In this document: positions 43,201-49,905 of the stretch, one piece after another
Numbering within the stretch: the stretch's first letter is position 1
Layout of the letters: each line of letters starts with the position of its first letter
Notes under the pieces: generated by a model
What the model saw: the letters and a program-made list of their open reading frames with translations, nothing else
Told to the model about the DNA's origin: nothing
Database searches by the model: none
NCBI GenBank assembly: GCA_026260175.1
Contig: JAKCWW010000499.1
Location: 1-64,000 of the forward strand
Source of the DNA: Reticulitermes lucifugus
Lineage: Eukaryota > Arthropoda > Insecta > Blattodea > Rhinotermitidae
DNA length: 64,000 nt
Direction: 5' to 3'
Made by a program: the position numbers and the translations under genes

Positions 43201-46200
43201 ACTGAAGATTCTTCCCGTCACAACTGAAGTACTGTATAATATTTTCAGTATATTCGAATCCACATTATTCTGTTATTTTTATTCTGGTTTCGGCTCACAA
43301 CACGATAGTACGGTAAGACTGACATCTCAGTCACGTGGGGAAAAATTATTGTGTTGTGTGTAGGCATTCTTTCTGCGAGTATTTTATATATGCCTGATGA
43401 TGGCTTTTGATAAAAGCCGAAACATGTCACAATATAATATGCAGTAGAATACCACTGCAGTTGTGTTTGATCCTTTTCCTCTATTGTTTGCAAATAATTC
43501 AAAATAGTTCTATATTAGCTCTGACTACTCAGCAAGCAGCTTAAGTTTCATGAATCTCCAGTGCATTTCTTTTGTATGATATTAGTTCAATTTTATGCAC
43601 ATCCTGGAAGTACTTTTTTCCTTGTAGAATGTAACGTTGAAATTCCAAAGTCTCACATAGTGGTAAGATAATTGAAACTACAATCGGTACTTCAACTACT
43701 GCACCGTGAAATAACCTTCCTTACGATATATGGCGGACTATTATACAGAAAGTTATAACATAGTGCGGGCCTTCTTACTAGCCGTATTGACATTTTGGTT
43801 CCTTTACCCACAGATGTAAGTTTTACTTAGACTTTCCTTAGCCGTAAGGTCGATTTAACACTATATAGTCTTAATTATGTAACTGAATTAGATTCTTCTT
43901 CCCTGACAGAGATCGCTGCTGTCTTGAAATACCTGATGGGCTGATGAAAGTTCTGCTACCAGACGATAAACCTTTGAGCCCCCGCTTCTAGCTGTTCTAA
44001 TTTCTATTGTTAATATTCTCCTGAGGACAGAAGTGGAGGGAACACAGATAAGATCGTTAAGGATGAATGTAGACATTTGACCATAATGTAGGTTTCACAG
44101 AAACTTGACAGGAAGAGAAGATCCCTGTTTTTTGGGATGTGAAGTCGTGAAGTCTGACAGACATTTACCAGTGTCCTCTCCATCTATATGACAAGAATTA
44201 TTCTTCGTTATTTAGAACATTTCTTCATTCTTCAACTCTGAAGATAGCAGCAGCAGGTTGTTCCAAAACGGTGGTAAATATCAGACTGCACAGTTTCACG
44301 TCCCTGAAGATATTAGTCTTTACCATTGCCGCCGTGATGACCTCAAGCCTGTTACTGTACGAAGCGACAGCTCTGAAATTTGTGACGTATATGAGGGAGC
44401 TAGATATTTAATACGTCCAGACATTAATCAAGTCTGTTCTATGTGTGCCTCGTTGAAAAATTTCTGTATCGAAAAAGTAATTATTAATACAGAGTAACAT
44501 GGCTTTAGGGAATTAACATCCATAGGCCATAGAAATTGGCCTCCATGTTGCTATAGAATTAGTACGAAGTAAACATATTTTTGAGGAATTTTTTTATATT
44601 GAGTATGAATTCTTCTTAGTTAACGCATAACTACATAATTTAAATATATTCCGTAGATTATTCATTTACTTTGGAACTGAACTCTTATCACGCAACCGGA
44701 CTATCACAGGCTGGAGGATTACAAAAGGTGTACCGATAACAAGGGCAGTGGAATACCGGTTGCGGAAGATCGCAGTTCGATTCTCTGTTGGACCGTTTGG
44801 AATCATACTCGTCGTCACGCAGTGAACGGCTCTGTGCTCGCCTATAATCCCTTTATCTAGGTAACGGATATGGCTTTCCTTGAAGGTGCAGTTGTCCGTA
44901 GGGTAAAACTGATTGTTCATCTCTAGTGTCGACATCAAGAAAGCGTCCCGCTTTAACACGACTTTTGTTATACGTATTAATTGCAAACTGTAAATGCAAC
45001 TACCCATTACGAAATATCAGAAACACAGCATTTTCGGAAATTGTCGTTGTGGGAGGAGGGCATATACACGCTTTGTATTACGCACTCGTTTCATGTGCGC
45101 CATGAAGTAAACGCGTGAAGTGTGAGCCTGTTTACTGTAAGCTAGTTGGAACGACAAGTTTACTTAATATAAATGAGCGTTAGCATTTATCTAGTTAAAT
45201 ATAAGTTACTTCGAATTGAAGATTTAAATCACCTGAGATATTACGTAATGCCTTCATATTCACGGTCTAGCAGTCTGACTTCGACCCTGCAAGCATTACG
45301 CTCCTTCCAAACTTCGGTAACCCTTTACCAGAGACAAGGCATAATATCCCAGAATACTTGATTCTTCAGCAGAACAGCCATGAGAATGTTACATCTGGTA
45401 TTTAATAGTTTTTGAATCACGAATTTCAGGTAGATTAACGGATATTTTAAAACTAACTAACTAAACCCATTTTCTTCATTATAAAGGCAATCGGTTTGTG
45501 CTCTGTGACCAAATAACGGATGTTACGAAACCTAAGCAGGTCATGTGTAGGCAAAGTGCAGATTTTTCAGTTTTACAGGAGGCTGTAGATATCTGTACTG
45601 ATGTGCACCAAAGAATTAAATGGTACGAAGGAAGGGAATACTGTGGATCGCACGCACTACAAGCTATTTGTCTTGTCAACTTTAGATGTGTAGCTAAGAG
45701 ACTTACAAACGACAATGTATCCAGAGCCGTAACTAAGGTTTTCTGTGCTTGGACAAAGCCACTGAACTGCGTCCCCACCCCGCCCAAAACACTGTAAAAT
45801 TTATAAATTCCTGTAGTGATTATATATATATATATGAAACACATATAATATGCGTAATATGTCTTATACATTTTAACTTTCTGCTTTCTACTTTGCGCCC
45901 CTGAATGTACCGCTACTGGGACCCGTGCCCAACTTGCTTCACCCTTTTTGTGGCTCTCCCTGTACCCACCACCTGTGCTAAATCCCGATGCTGGTACTTC
46001 TGTATGTACGGCATCGATTTGGGAAGCACCGCACTAAGCTCTTGAGTCGAAGAAAAACATTAGGCTGGCGTAAATAAATTAAATTTCTTATGCGAATTTT
46101 ATGTGTGCAGGACAAAGAGCTATGATGTTTGATCACTAGATAATTAGAACAGCGCAAATATACCTAGCTGACAGCATTTCGTAAGCTCTGTTATGTGGTA

Positions 46201-48138
46201 TAATTGATACAAAAGCATAGAGATGGTGGTGGGATAGAGAAGATGGTTTGGATTTTTTTGTATCGTAAAATGAATGGTATTTATTCCACTGCACAGGGTG
46301 TATGAAGGGTGGTAGCTCTTCGTATCGACTTTCTGCAGGAGAGTAGTTGGTATTCCTGAGCTTTGTTCGAGTAATACGTAGACTGTAAGCGGCAGGCGAT
46401 AAGAAGAAATGAATCTGACACCACCGAGAAAGACACGAAATGAATGTGAAGTGTGGCATTGCCCATCCTCGGCGTCTAATCCTTAATTCTGGTTGTTTGC
46501 GTCCGCCGTATATATCCTCTTCTTCTTTCCTTCTTTCTTGCTCATTTTACGCCTTTCTGACCTCCTCTTCTACTGAGCTTTACAGGTAAATGTGGGGTGA
46601 AGTTGATACGTTTTATAGGTTGGGACCTAACGTTACCTGTATAAAGTCGAATACGTTACTTTTAAATTGAACGATAGACTTGAGGCTTTTATAGTAGACA
46701 CCGTGATTGCTTGGATTGTAGGACTAATCCTCATCTGCATAATAACGTGTTGGTGAAAACGTACAATAATTATGGAGTTTCAAAAACTACTTGCAGAAAC
46801 TTTCAACTATTTCAGCGTGCCTGCAGAGAAATTGTTCCCAACAGGCTGACAGGAAAAAATAATTATTATATTTTCATTATTTCTGAACGTATTAATTGAG
46901 TTTTATAACGACGATTAAATTATTAATACATATATTAATAATTATTATAGTCATATTAAAATAATACAAATAATAAGAAGACTGGTCGTGCCATGGCACA
47001 GACTGTTATTCACCGACCTGTCACTTTGGAGGCCTGGGTTGGGTCCCGGATCACTCCGTGCGTGATATGTGGTGATTAAAGTGGCGTTGGGATGGGTTTT
47101 CCCCTGTCAATTCTATTCCTCTAATGCCCCAAACTGATTCATTTATCACGGACGCTATATGATCTTGGTAACTGACAGATTCGTTTAATAACACTTAAAA
47201 AATCAAGAACAGTAAAGATAAGGCCAACCATGATAGCAGTAAATTTTTGCGGGTAGACAGGTATTAGCATTTACAGTTTAGAGAATGTGGCATCGGAGAA
47301 TAATAAACATTATCTTCTGTCTGAATTTATTTACGTAGAGTATTTAGTACTATTTTTAAAGGACTTTTCTAAGAAAACTATGTCAAAGAAGAGTTAAAAA
47401 TATGTATTCACAATAAATTGCTGTAGATGATGCGGCTGATAATCAGCATCGTTAACTACATTTGTACCGAATGACGTTAGAGCTTGTGGTTGCTTAGAAA
47501 AATGCATCTAAATTTGATAATATTAACATAGAGAAGATATAGCTTTCAGCCTCCTCTTAATCCTCATCATTAATATCGATTTTAAAATTTTAAAATTATC
47601 ATATTATCATATTGTCATAGTCATACAAACGAGTTTACATGTAGAGTCTATTGTGTAAGATAAAACCTTGAACAGTGTTTTTACGATTCCAAACAGTGAA
47701 ACTGTCGACAAAACTCGAACTTATGCTTCATAAAATTTTAGTCACGGGTACAAAACCATACAAGAATGATCTGTGTCATATAACATTGGATTTCAGTTAA
47801 AAGGGCAGTATGTTCGAGAAATCTCTCTCTTCCGTCTCTCTTTTATCCTACATCCGGTACTACTCTTCAGAAACTTGCCACTTTCGTGGTCCCCGCCTAG
47901 AAGTCCGAGCACATGCTAGCAGACACTCACCCACTACTTCCAGGTAGCCGATTTGACTCTTCATGGGGTCTGTGTTGATCTGACACATGTACCAGCCACG
48001 GTCCGACTCCCGCATGTCTCTTATATGCAGGTACCATGTTCTGTGATCACTGTGTGTTACACCAATGCGATGATTCTTGGTGATGACGTGACTCGCGATG
48101 GTGAGGATGGTCTGAGTATCGACTCGGAGCCATGCCAC
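3846..48138 (-). CDS. DIP/lachesin-like Ig-superfamily cell adhesion gene, 3' seven exons (5' end missing)
   Basis: Exons on the minus strand: 48138-47931, 33925-33767, 21749-21621, 20489-20352, 15554-15405, 8060-7965, 4030-3846. Lengths are 208, 159, 129, 138, 150, 96 and 185 nt, totalling 1065 nt or 354 residues plus stop. The first visible exon starts in phase 0. All six introns are GT-AG and phase 1 and run about 14.0, 12.0, 1.1, 4.8, 7.3 and 3.9 kb. The product has the rest of Ig1 (YMCQINTDP), Ig2 (LRC to YLCIASNG) and Ig3 (LDC to [10 protein letters not shown]), then a linker and a hydrophobic C-terminus. Segments such as [25 protein letters not shown] and KNSLGDTDG are typical of insect Dpr-interacting proteins; [14 protein letters not shown] recalls the DIP-eta/theta/iota branch, from memory. 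DIPs are neuronal surface receptors for Dpr proteins. The paralogue cannot be fixed here. Signal peptide and N-terminal half of Ig1 were not found. Confidence 0.93.
4124..4400 (+). mobile_element. Possible decayed Tc1/mariner-like transposon fragment
   Basis: The segment begins TACAGGATGCTC, resembling the TACAGGATGTC end deduced for the element at 24.7 kb. Around 4315-4375 it encodes [20 protein letters not shown] in one frame, reminiscent of the N-terminus of Tc1-like transposases of the FS-LE-RIF-VK type. No further domain or second terminal repeat was seen, so this is a tentative remnant. Confidence 0.4.
4390..4470 (+). repeat. Dispersed repeat, copy 1 (AYFKILSQ-type)
   Basis: The stretch encoding [15 protein letters not shown] resembles 41030-41110, which encodes [11 protein letters not shown], with roughly 70% base identity over about 45 bp by eye. 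I associate this peptide pattern with a dispersed insect repeat but cannot name it. Confidence 0.4.
6910..7165 (+). mobile_element. tRNA-derived SINE, group 4 (copy 2) with target-site duplication
   Basis: The head CCAGTGGCCGTATGGTCTAA, B-box-like GGGTTCGAATCCC and 3' end GGGCTGTTGCACC are followed by a short A-rich tail. It is flanked by a 9-bp direct repeat, TATGAACGT, at 6901-6909 and 7166-7174. It lies in DIP intron 6, antisense to the gene. Confidence 0.9.
7255..7291. repeat. (TA)n(TG)n microsatellite
   Basis: Alternating TA dinucleotides pass directly into TG dinucleotides. Confidence 0.9.
7965..8060 (-). CDS. DIP exon: juxtamembrane linker
   Basis: This small exon is predicted from phase and sequence rather than from a known domain. 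After the 1-base overhang C of the Ig3 exon it reads [19 protein letters not shown] then [13 protein letters not shown]. It is bounded by TTTACAG and a GTGGGT donor and again leaves a phase-1 overhang that joins perfectly to the last exon. Length (96 nt) and phases match the rest of the chain and there is no stop. The sequence is polar and proline-containing, as expected for a flexible stalk between Ig3 and the membrane. The pyrimidine tract is weak. Linkers vary among DIP paralogues, so homology gives little help; the exon could be alternative. Confidence 0.75.
8644..8923 (-). mobile_element. tRNA-derived SINE, group 3 (copy 1) with 14-bp target-site duplication
   Basis: On the minus strand the head reads CCGTGCCATGGCTCAGGCGG, then a B-box-like GGTTCGATCCC, and a body with ACTTCGGTTTTCCCC and AGGGTTGCACAATAAGCC, ending in an A-rich tail. 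It is flanked by AGGTTTTCTGACTT at 8630-8643 and 8924-8937. The frames at 8612-8914 and 8703-8909 are SINE-derived, not genes. Confidence 0.95.
9060..9185 (-). mobile_element. LINE ORF2 C-terminal fragment
   Basis: The minus strand encodes [20 protein letters not shown] in one frame, matching the [10 protein letters not shown]-type segment seen again at 38.99-39.34 kb. This lies near the end of the reverse-transcriptase ORF of a non-LTR retrotransposon. Only a short 5'-truncated, decayed piece with internal stops remains. Confidence 0.6.
10562..11145. repeat. 34-bp minisatellite, about 17 units, with 68-bp higher-order pattern
   Basis: The unit is approximately CACGTAATTACCTACTGAAG plus TAGTGCAGCCTAGC. 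CCAC starts recur every 34 bp (for example 10633, 10667, 10701). Each unit carries a small inverted repeat around ACT-N5-AGT. In the last third, units with CACGTA plus CTGCAGCAGT alternate with CACATA plus CTGAAGTAGT or CTGAATTAGT, giving a 68-bp dimer. Edge units are the most divergent. It lies in DIP intron 5. Confidence 0.95.
13030..13175 (+). mobile_element. LINE ORF2 C-terminal fragment
   Basis: Reads [13 protein letters not shown], a stop, then [20 protein letters not shown]. This fits the HVARMG...GKPEGKRPLGRPRRRW segment near the C-terminus of the LINE whose other remnants are in this window. Decayed and truncated. Confidence 0.6.
13343..13504. repeat. Foldback palindrome A with GCCGAAACATGTAG motif
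   Basis: An imperfect inverted repeat of about 160 bp. The left arm starts AACTATTTATATTAC and contains CATTGCTACATATTTCACCC. The right arm ends AATAAAATAGTT and contains GGGCCGAAACATGTAGCAAT. The centre is rich in CATCATCGTCAG. It shares the GAAACATGTAG core with palindromes at 26.0 and 53.4 kb. Confidence 0.8.
14415..14560 (-). mobile_element. LINE ORF2 C-terminal fragment (degraded)
   Basis: The minus strand encodes [20 protein letters not shown] followed by NFYFEDIV. This resembles the GKPEGKRPLGRPRRRWEDNI region of the same LINE. Highly diverged, so the assignment is less certain than for the copies at 22.3 and 24.7 kb. Confidence 0.5.
15060..15112. repeat. (ACAT)n microsatellite
   Basis: About 13 nearly perfect ACAT tetranucleotides. 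Confidence 0.95.
15405..15554 (-). CDS. DIP exon: second part of Ig domain 3
   Basis: This exon encodes 50 residues: [38 protein letters not shown] and [12 protein letters not shown]. The first Gly codon is split with the previous exon. DFGSYKC supplies the second Ig3 cysteine, and [14 protein letters not shown] is the characteristic end of DIP Ig3, where the C-terminal linker begins. The acceptor is TTGTCCACAG and the donor is a strong GTGAGT after CTTTACC. Confidence 0.94.
15555..20351 (-). other. DIP intron 4 (within Ig3)
   Basis: GT-AG phase-1 intron of about 4.8 kb. Apart from a 44-bp tandem repeat near 18.9 kb I see no repeat or coding segment I can name. The short frames at 16476-17507 and 17893-18123 have no recognisable domain. 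Confidence 0.7.
18860..19066. repeat. 44-bp tandem repeat, 4-5 degenerate units
   Basis: The core GACCTCATTTTTGTATTCAT recurs at about 18889, 18933, 18977 and 19018, with CAACAGTACATAT-like linkers. Units have diverged by substitutions and small indels. The 71-codon frame at 18943-19158 runs through this array and is not a gene. Confidence 0.85.
20352..20489 (-). CDS. DIP exon: first part of Ig domain 3
   Basis: This exon encodes 46 residues starting [19 protein letters not shown], then [20 protein letters not shown] and KGDIIAQ. The Phe codon is split with the previous exon. The FPPM start and AYPKSINYW segment are near-invariant in DIPs; LDC holds the first Ig3 cysteine and NYW the core tryptophan. 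The acceptor is a long T tract ending TTTTTTCAG, and the donor is GTAATT after GCGCAAG. The intron separating it from the Ig2 exon is the shortest in the window, about 1.1 kb. Confidence 0.94.
20490..21620 (-). other. DIP intron 3 (Ig2 to Ig3)
   Basis: The shortest intron, about 1.1 kb, with GTACGT donor and TTTTTTCAG acceptor. Its upstream half has a less AT-rich stretch (about 21050-21450). I found no alternative Ig exon there. Confidence 0.75.
21621..21749 (-). CDS. DIP exon: second part of Ig domain 2
   Basis: This exon encodes 43 residues, [16 protein letters not shown] then [20 protein letters not shown] and IMLIVH, in the frame set by the previous exon (G plus TG gives Val). The AYLC motif supplies the second Ig2 cysteine, and NIT is a sequon. 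The acceptor is a good pyrimidine tract ending CTTTCAG; the donor is GTACGT after GTGCATT. A SINE sits only 43 nt upstream of the exon in the same transcriptional direction, so the branch point must lie within that 43-nt stretch or inside the SINE. A 169-codon frame on the opposite strand (21275-21784) overlaps this exon and is judged spurious. Confidence 0.94.
21793..22026 (-). mobile_element. SINE, group 2 (copy 1), next to a DIP splice acceptor
   Basis: The minus-strand body carries TTTTTCATTGACACAATCGT, a GGGTAAACGCGGCCGG core and the tail GGCCTGTAATGGGATTGCTT. The tRNA-like head is absent. It is flanked by an 11-bp duplication, TGATATTGTGT, at 21782-21792 and 22027-22037. Its 3' end lies 43 nt upstream of the second Ig2 exon, in sense orientation. 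Confidence 0.93.
22340..22575 (+). mobile_element. LINE ORF2 C-terminal fragment
   Basis: One frame from 22366 reads [22 protein letters not shown], interrupted by an 11-base G run at 22431-22441. It continues in another frame with ISARPRSR, a stop, then EDNIDIKG. This is the conserved SRRMRWAGHVARM...GRPRRRWEDNIKMDL end of a reverse-transcriptase ORF. Decayed by a stop and frame change. Confidence 0.8.
23950..24700 (+). mobile_element. Decayed, internally deleted Tc1/mariner-like (IS630 group) DNA transposon
   Basis: The frame at 24050-24165 encodes [20 protein letters not shown] and [13 protein letters not shown], the N-terminal helix-turn-helix region typical of insect IS630/Tc1-type transposases. 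After a frame change come [13 protein letters not shown] and ATKLLRLKP (24255-24350). Later pieces encode [13 protein letters not shown] (24478-24520), [20 protein letters not shown] (24550-24610) and [20 protein letters not shown] (24620-24675), which are C-terminal. Most of the DDE catalytic core is missing between them. The right end GACATCCTGTA suggests a terminal repeat TACAGGATGTC. Frameshifts and stops make it inactive. Confidence 0.75.
24715..24975 (+). mobile_element. LINE ORF2 C-terminal fragment
   Basis: Encodes [15 protein letters not shown], then [32 protein letters not shown], a stop, [18 protein letters not shown]. This is a clear match to the RMRWAGHVARM...[27 protein letters not shown] region that ends this LINE family's ORF2. 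It lies immediately downstream of the decayed DNA transposon. Two or more stops and a frame change are present. Confidence 0.85.
26001..26167. repeat. Foldback palindrome B with paired GAAACATGTAG motifs
   Basis: Inverted arms of about 78 bp flank a 9-base centre containing GAATTC. Left arm: CCTACATGTTTCGGGTATCC and TTTTAACAAAAA. Right arm: TTTTTGTTAAAA and GGATAGCCGAAACATGTAGG. On the plus strand the right arm has TCTCC before CTGAAAA and GGAGA after GAAACATGTA, a 5-bp complementary pair. Confidence 0.9.
26285..26437 (+). mobile_element. SINE, group 1 (5'-truncated)
   Basis: Begins inside the conserved core (TTCCCTGGGGGTAAAGCGGC) and ends GTGCACAGGGACAACTTTAC CTTTT, matching the copies at 27534-27816 and 63695-63979. 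The tRNA-like head is missing. Confidence 0.75.
27283..27400 (+). mobile_element. SINE head, group 1-like
   Basis: GGCCGGTATTGCTCAGCTAA resembles the tRNA-like promoter head of a widespread insect SINE, followed by a degenerate B-box (ACTGGATTTGATTTCTGG). The downstream body differs from the other group 1 copies, so this may be a rearranged or older copy. Confidence 0.5.
27534..27816 (-). mobile_element. SINE, group 1 (near full length)
   Basis: On the minus strand: head with B-box-like GTTCGAATCCCCGCAAAGG, core TACCGGGGGCTCTTTCCCGG with CGGCGGCCGGCG, and 3' end CCTTCATGGTGTGTACAGGG ending TTTACCTTTACC. The frame at 27535-27828 is SINE-derived. Confidence 0.88.
28765..28980 (+). other. Coding-like remnant of unknown origin
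   Basis: A 61-codon frame contains [20 protein letters not shown] then [18 protein letters not shown], followed in another frame by [14 protein letters not shown]. The composition looks protein-like rather than random, and the break suggests decay. I do not recognise the family; a transposon gene is one possibility. It lies inside DIP intron 2, antisense to the gene. Confidence 0.35.
29817..30055 (+). mobile_element. SINE, group 2 (copy 2) with target-site duplication
   Basis: The body starts just past the B-box (TCATTGGGATTTTTCATTGA), has core GGAGGTAAAGGCGGCCGGTA and tail GGCCTGTAATGGGATTGCTT. It is flanked by TATATTTATT at 29807-29816 and 30056-30065. Nearly the same 5' truncation point as the copy at 21.8 kb. 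Confidence 0.92.
33130..33156 (+). repeat. G-rich tract
   Basis: Runs of five, ten and four G are separated by TT and C, giving several G-runs within 25 bases. A plausible G-quadruplex former on the plus strand, lying in DIP intron 2 on the non-template strand's complement. Confidence 0.7.
33767..33925 (-). CDS. DIP exon: first part of Ig domain 2
   Basis: This exon encodes 53 residues: [19 protein letters not shown], then [11 protein letters not shown] and [19 protein letters not shown]. It completes the split codon of the Ig1 exon (G plus TT gives Val) and ends with GAAG before a GTAGGT donor. LRCAATG contains the first Ig2 cysteine and ITWRR the core tryptophan. NVT is a potential N-glycosylation sequon. 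The acceptor is TAATGCAG. It lies about 14.0 kb downstream of the Ig1 exon and 12.0 kb upstream of the second Ig2 exon. The antisense open frame at 33591-34034 is only a shadow of this exon. Confidence 0.94.
34427..34454. repeat. Perfect 28-bp palindrome without spacer
   Basis: TCAGGCGGTGTGGT is followed immediately by its exact reverse complement. The centre is GGTACC. It is GC-rich in an AT-rich intron. Confidence 0.98.
34715..34757 (+). other. Hammerhead-like motif (GTGATGA...GCCGAAACATGTAGG)
   Basis: GATTCC, then GTGATGA, a GGC...GCC hairpin, GAAA, the palindrome CATG, TA, then GGAGTT. GATTCC and GGAGTT can pair over six positions including G-U pairs. The layout resembles a type I hammerhead with short helix III, but the first box base is G instead of C and an extra T precedes the hairpin. 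Confidence 0.35.
35511..35541. repeat. (GAT)n microsatellite
   Basis: About nine ATG/ATA trinucleotides, mostly GAT. It produces low-complexity runs in both strands' short frames (35205-35618). Confidence 0.85.
37188..37400 (+). mobile_element. Possible tRNA-derived SINE (fifth group)
   Basis: GACCGAACTGATCGGCTCAG resembles a tRNA-type A-box head and TATTCGAATCTGGGTCAGG a B-box about 50 bp later. No second copy or target-site duplication was seen in the window. Confidence 0.4.
38311..38568 (-). mobile_element. tRNA-derived SINE, group 4 (copy 3) with target-site duplication
   Basis: On the minus strand the head reads GATCCCAGTGGCCGCGCGGT and the body ends GGGCTGTTGCGGC. It is flanked by CAGCAAATAT at 38301-38310 and 38569-38578. 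Very similar to the copy at 2873-3112, suggesting fairly recent spread of this group. Confidence 0.93.
38990..39340 (-). mobile_element. LINE ORF2 C-terminal fragment
   Basis: The minus strand encodes [20 protein letters not shown] and [20 protein letters not shown], followed in a degraded stretch by VRVGWAGLA and [15 protein letters not shown]. This matches the LRVFENKVLRRIFG...RMRWAGHVA segment of the LINE found elsewhere in the window. It is the most N-terminal of the six fragments. Confidence 0.8.
41030..41110 (+). repeat. Dispersed repeat, copy 2 (AYFKILSR-type)
   Basis: Encodes [20 protein letters not shown] in one frame; its first 45 bp resemble 4390-4470. Function unknown. Confidence 0.4.
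41728..42004 (+). mobile_element. SINE, group 1 (divergent copy)
   Basis: Head ACGGTATAGCACCTAGATTA, B-box-like GTGGTTCGATTCTCCG, core GAGGTAAAGCGGCCACAGCG and 3' part TATGCCTTCATGGTGTGCAC. Older-looking than the copy at 27.5 kb. Confidence 0.8.
43279..43440 (+). other. Hammerhead-like motif, best core match, with a weak inverted partner
   Basis: CTGATGA at 43394-43400, then T and a 7-bp hairpin GGCTTTT/AAAAGCC, GAAA, CATG and TC (43419-43428). The flanks TATATGC and ACAATATAAT are partly complementary. A reverse-orientation GGTTTCGGCTCAC lies at about 43280, so this may be a degraded fourth foldback. Confidence 0.4.
45821..45834. repeat. (TA)n microsatellite
   Basis: A short run of alternating TA. 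Confidence 0.8.
46983..47130 (+). mobile_element. SINE, group 3 (divergent copy)
   Basis: Head CGTGCCATGGCACAGACTGT, then GGCCTGGGTTGGGTCCCGG, then GGCGTTGGGATGGGTTTTCC CCTGTCA, aligning to the group 3 SINEs at 8644-8923 and 60766-61034 with many differences. The distal part is not recognisable. Confidence 0.7.
47931..48138 (-). CDS. DIP exon: second part of Ig domain 1
   Basis: This is the first visible exon in transcription order. It encodes 69 residues from [12 protein letters not shown] through [12 protein letters not shown] to GYLEVV, plus the first base of a Gly/Val codon. VAWLR carries the conserved Ig strand-C tryptophan, and the D-x-G-x-Y-x-C motif (DRGWYMC) supplies the second disulphide cysteine. 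Its partner cysteine must be in the missing upstream exon. The acceptor is a TTATTCCAG-type site just before GTGGCATGG, and the donor is a consensus GTGAGT after GTAGTGG. In insect DIPs Ig1 is the domain that contacts Ig1 of a Dpr partner; the DPMKSQ segment is part of the highly conserved end of this domain. Confidence 0.93.
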
Positions 48139-49881
48139 CTGGAATAAATACAATTCGAAATATATTGCAGTATAAGCCTACAATTTCCACGATAACATGC
48201 TATCGAATGAATTGGTGTGAAACACGCATAGGTGTAAGTGTACGGTTCGTTTCTGTCCTCTTTACACCAACAAAGTACAGAACGTATAGTGGAAAAGGTA
48301 CGTTTGAAAGTCAGTTAAATCCTTCAAACAAAAATTGTTAACGTGACCGTATAAACATTTATTAAAGATTGTATAGACCTGGGACACAGTTACGTTTCTT
48401 TTCACGTAATCATGTGGGAGGAATTTTATGCAGTAGGCTTATGACATTTACATTCTCACAAAATAATATTAAAATGAAAAAATAAATTAGATCGAAGAGG
48501 GCGAGAAGGACGAGAATAGCGAGAAATGAGAGAGGGATAAATTGCATACAATTTGAGTCGAGAAGGCTGAAGAAAGAAACGACCTGTTTGGCATAGCTAC
48601 AGATGGGAGATATTTTAAGAATTATACTCTGAAGTTGTAGATTAGATTTATATGACTTAGAGGAGATACCAGTGGCGAGTCCTTGTGGACGCCATAAATA
48701 GCACCTGCATTCCATAAAAGATTTTATTGACTGGGTGATCAGTTCTTATTAGGCTGTCAAGACGTATTCTGCTCTGTGGAGTAACTTACTGTCATTTGTA
48801 TCATATGATGTATAAAAATAATGTTTATTTGACTGAATCTGTGAATTATGGAAGACGATTCTATTATAGCTGATGAAAGTGTGACATTATGATTCGAGTA
48901 GCGTCGTATTTATTTCAGATATTTACTTGAGAGCCCTACTTTAAATTTCGTCATTTCTTTTGTTACGATCTTGAATCTCACTTGTATTTTTTAAGGATTT
49001 AAATCTTTTATTCAACGTAGATTATAATGTAAATTATAACACCTCCGAAACACCTCGTTACCGTAGATAATTATCTGTGGTAACAATGTATATGAGTAGC
49101 AAAATTCACATAATCTATTATATTGTTACACATACACCCAGTTCTCTTAAAGGTGTTCTTTGAAATGAACCGTGTGTGTAAAATATTGTGCTACATAATT
49201 AGCAATACTGCAGTTCCTTTTCGTAGTTAAACTCTGTACTTACATTTAATTTATTTCTGACACTCAATTTTAAATGCTCGTATCACTGCACTAATTTGAA
49301 AAAGGGCATTTTAATAGCTGGCCATCCGTCCGTGTTTGTAGTTCAGTTTTATTATTTATCTGATAAAGTGTGTAATAAAGATAATCGTTAACTGTGAAGT
49401 ATTTTTGGCCTCTATGTTTAAACCATTCCTTTCTACTTATTAACCTCAGTTGGCATAGTTAAGTTGTGTGTGCCTGAGTATGGACCTGTGGTAAGATCTT
49501 GTGGATGGGCAGTGAATCTCTACGTTTCGTAGGATGCGGGACCTTTCTTGACAAGCTAAGGAACTGTCAGCTCCTCAATAAAAATTACATGAAATTAATT
49601 ACAGGTCATATTAATTCCATTTGAACATCATAGTTCATATGTCAACAGGGTAACGTTTTATGTGATGATTGATGAAACACCAGGAAGAGTAAACGCTCGG
49701 TGTAGCAGGTTTCAGTCTGTTATTGTGCTGGAGGAATTAATAAAAGTTTCGAAAATCTGGGACAGCCCTACCTGAGGGACCGTGTTTGCAATTGTCGAGT
49801 GTCCGAAAGCAAGTGTAGATCTGTGCTTTTGGTATTGCTCTAGTTCTTTGATAGAAGCTATTGAACAGAATTGAAATAAAG

Positions 49882-49905
49882 AGAGAGAGAGAGAGGGGGG
49901 GGGAC
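49882..49905. repeat. (GA)n-G tract
   Basis: GA dinucleotides followed by a run of nine G. Confidence 0.85.

Larger units (their letters stand above)
33926..47930 (-). other. DIP intron 1 of the visible part (Ig1 to Ig2)
   Basis: GT-AG phase-1 intron of about 14.0 kb, donor GTGAGT and acceptor AATGCAG. Holds a perfect palindrome (34.43 kb), two GAAACATGT motifs (34.7 and 43.4 kb), SINEs (38.3, 41.7 and 47.0 kb; possible one at 37.2 kb), a LINE tail (39 kb) and a trinucleotide repeat. No other gene recognised; 35.6-37.1 kb, 39.4-41.0 kb and 44.0-46.9 kb show nothing I can name. Confidence 0.75.

Noticed and set aside
45479-45871. 130-codon minus-strand and 99-codon plus-strand frames
   Set aside because: No domain, no splice-compatible continuation and overlap on opposite strands; treated as chance.
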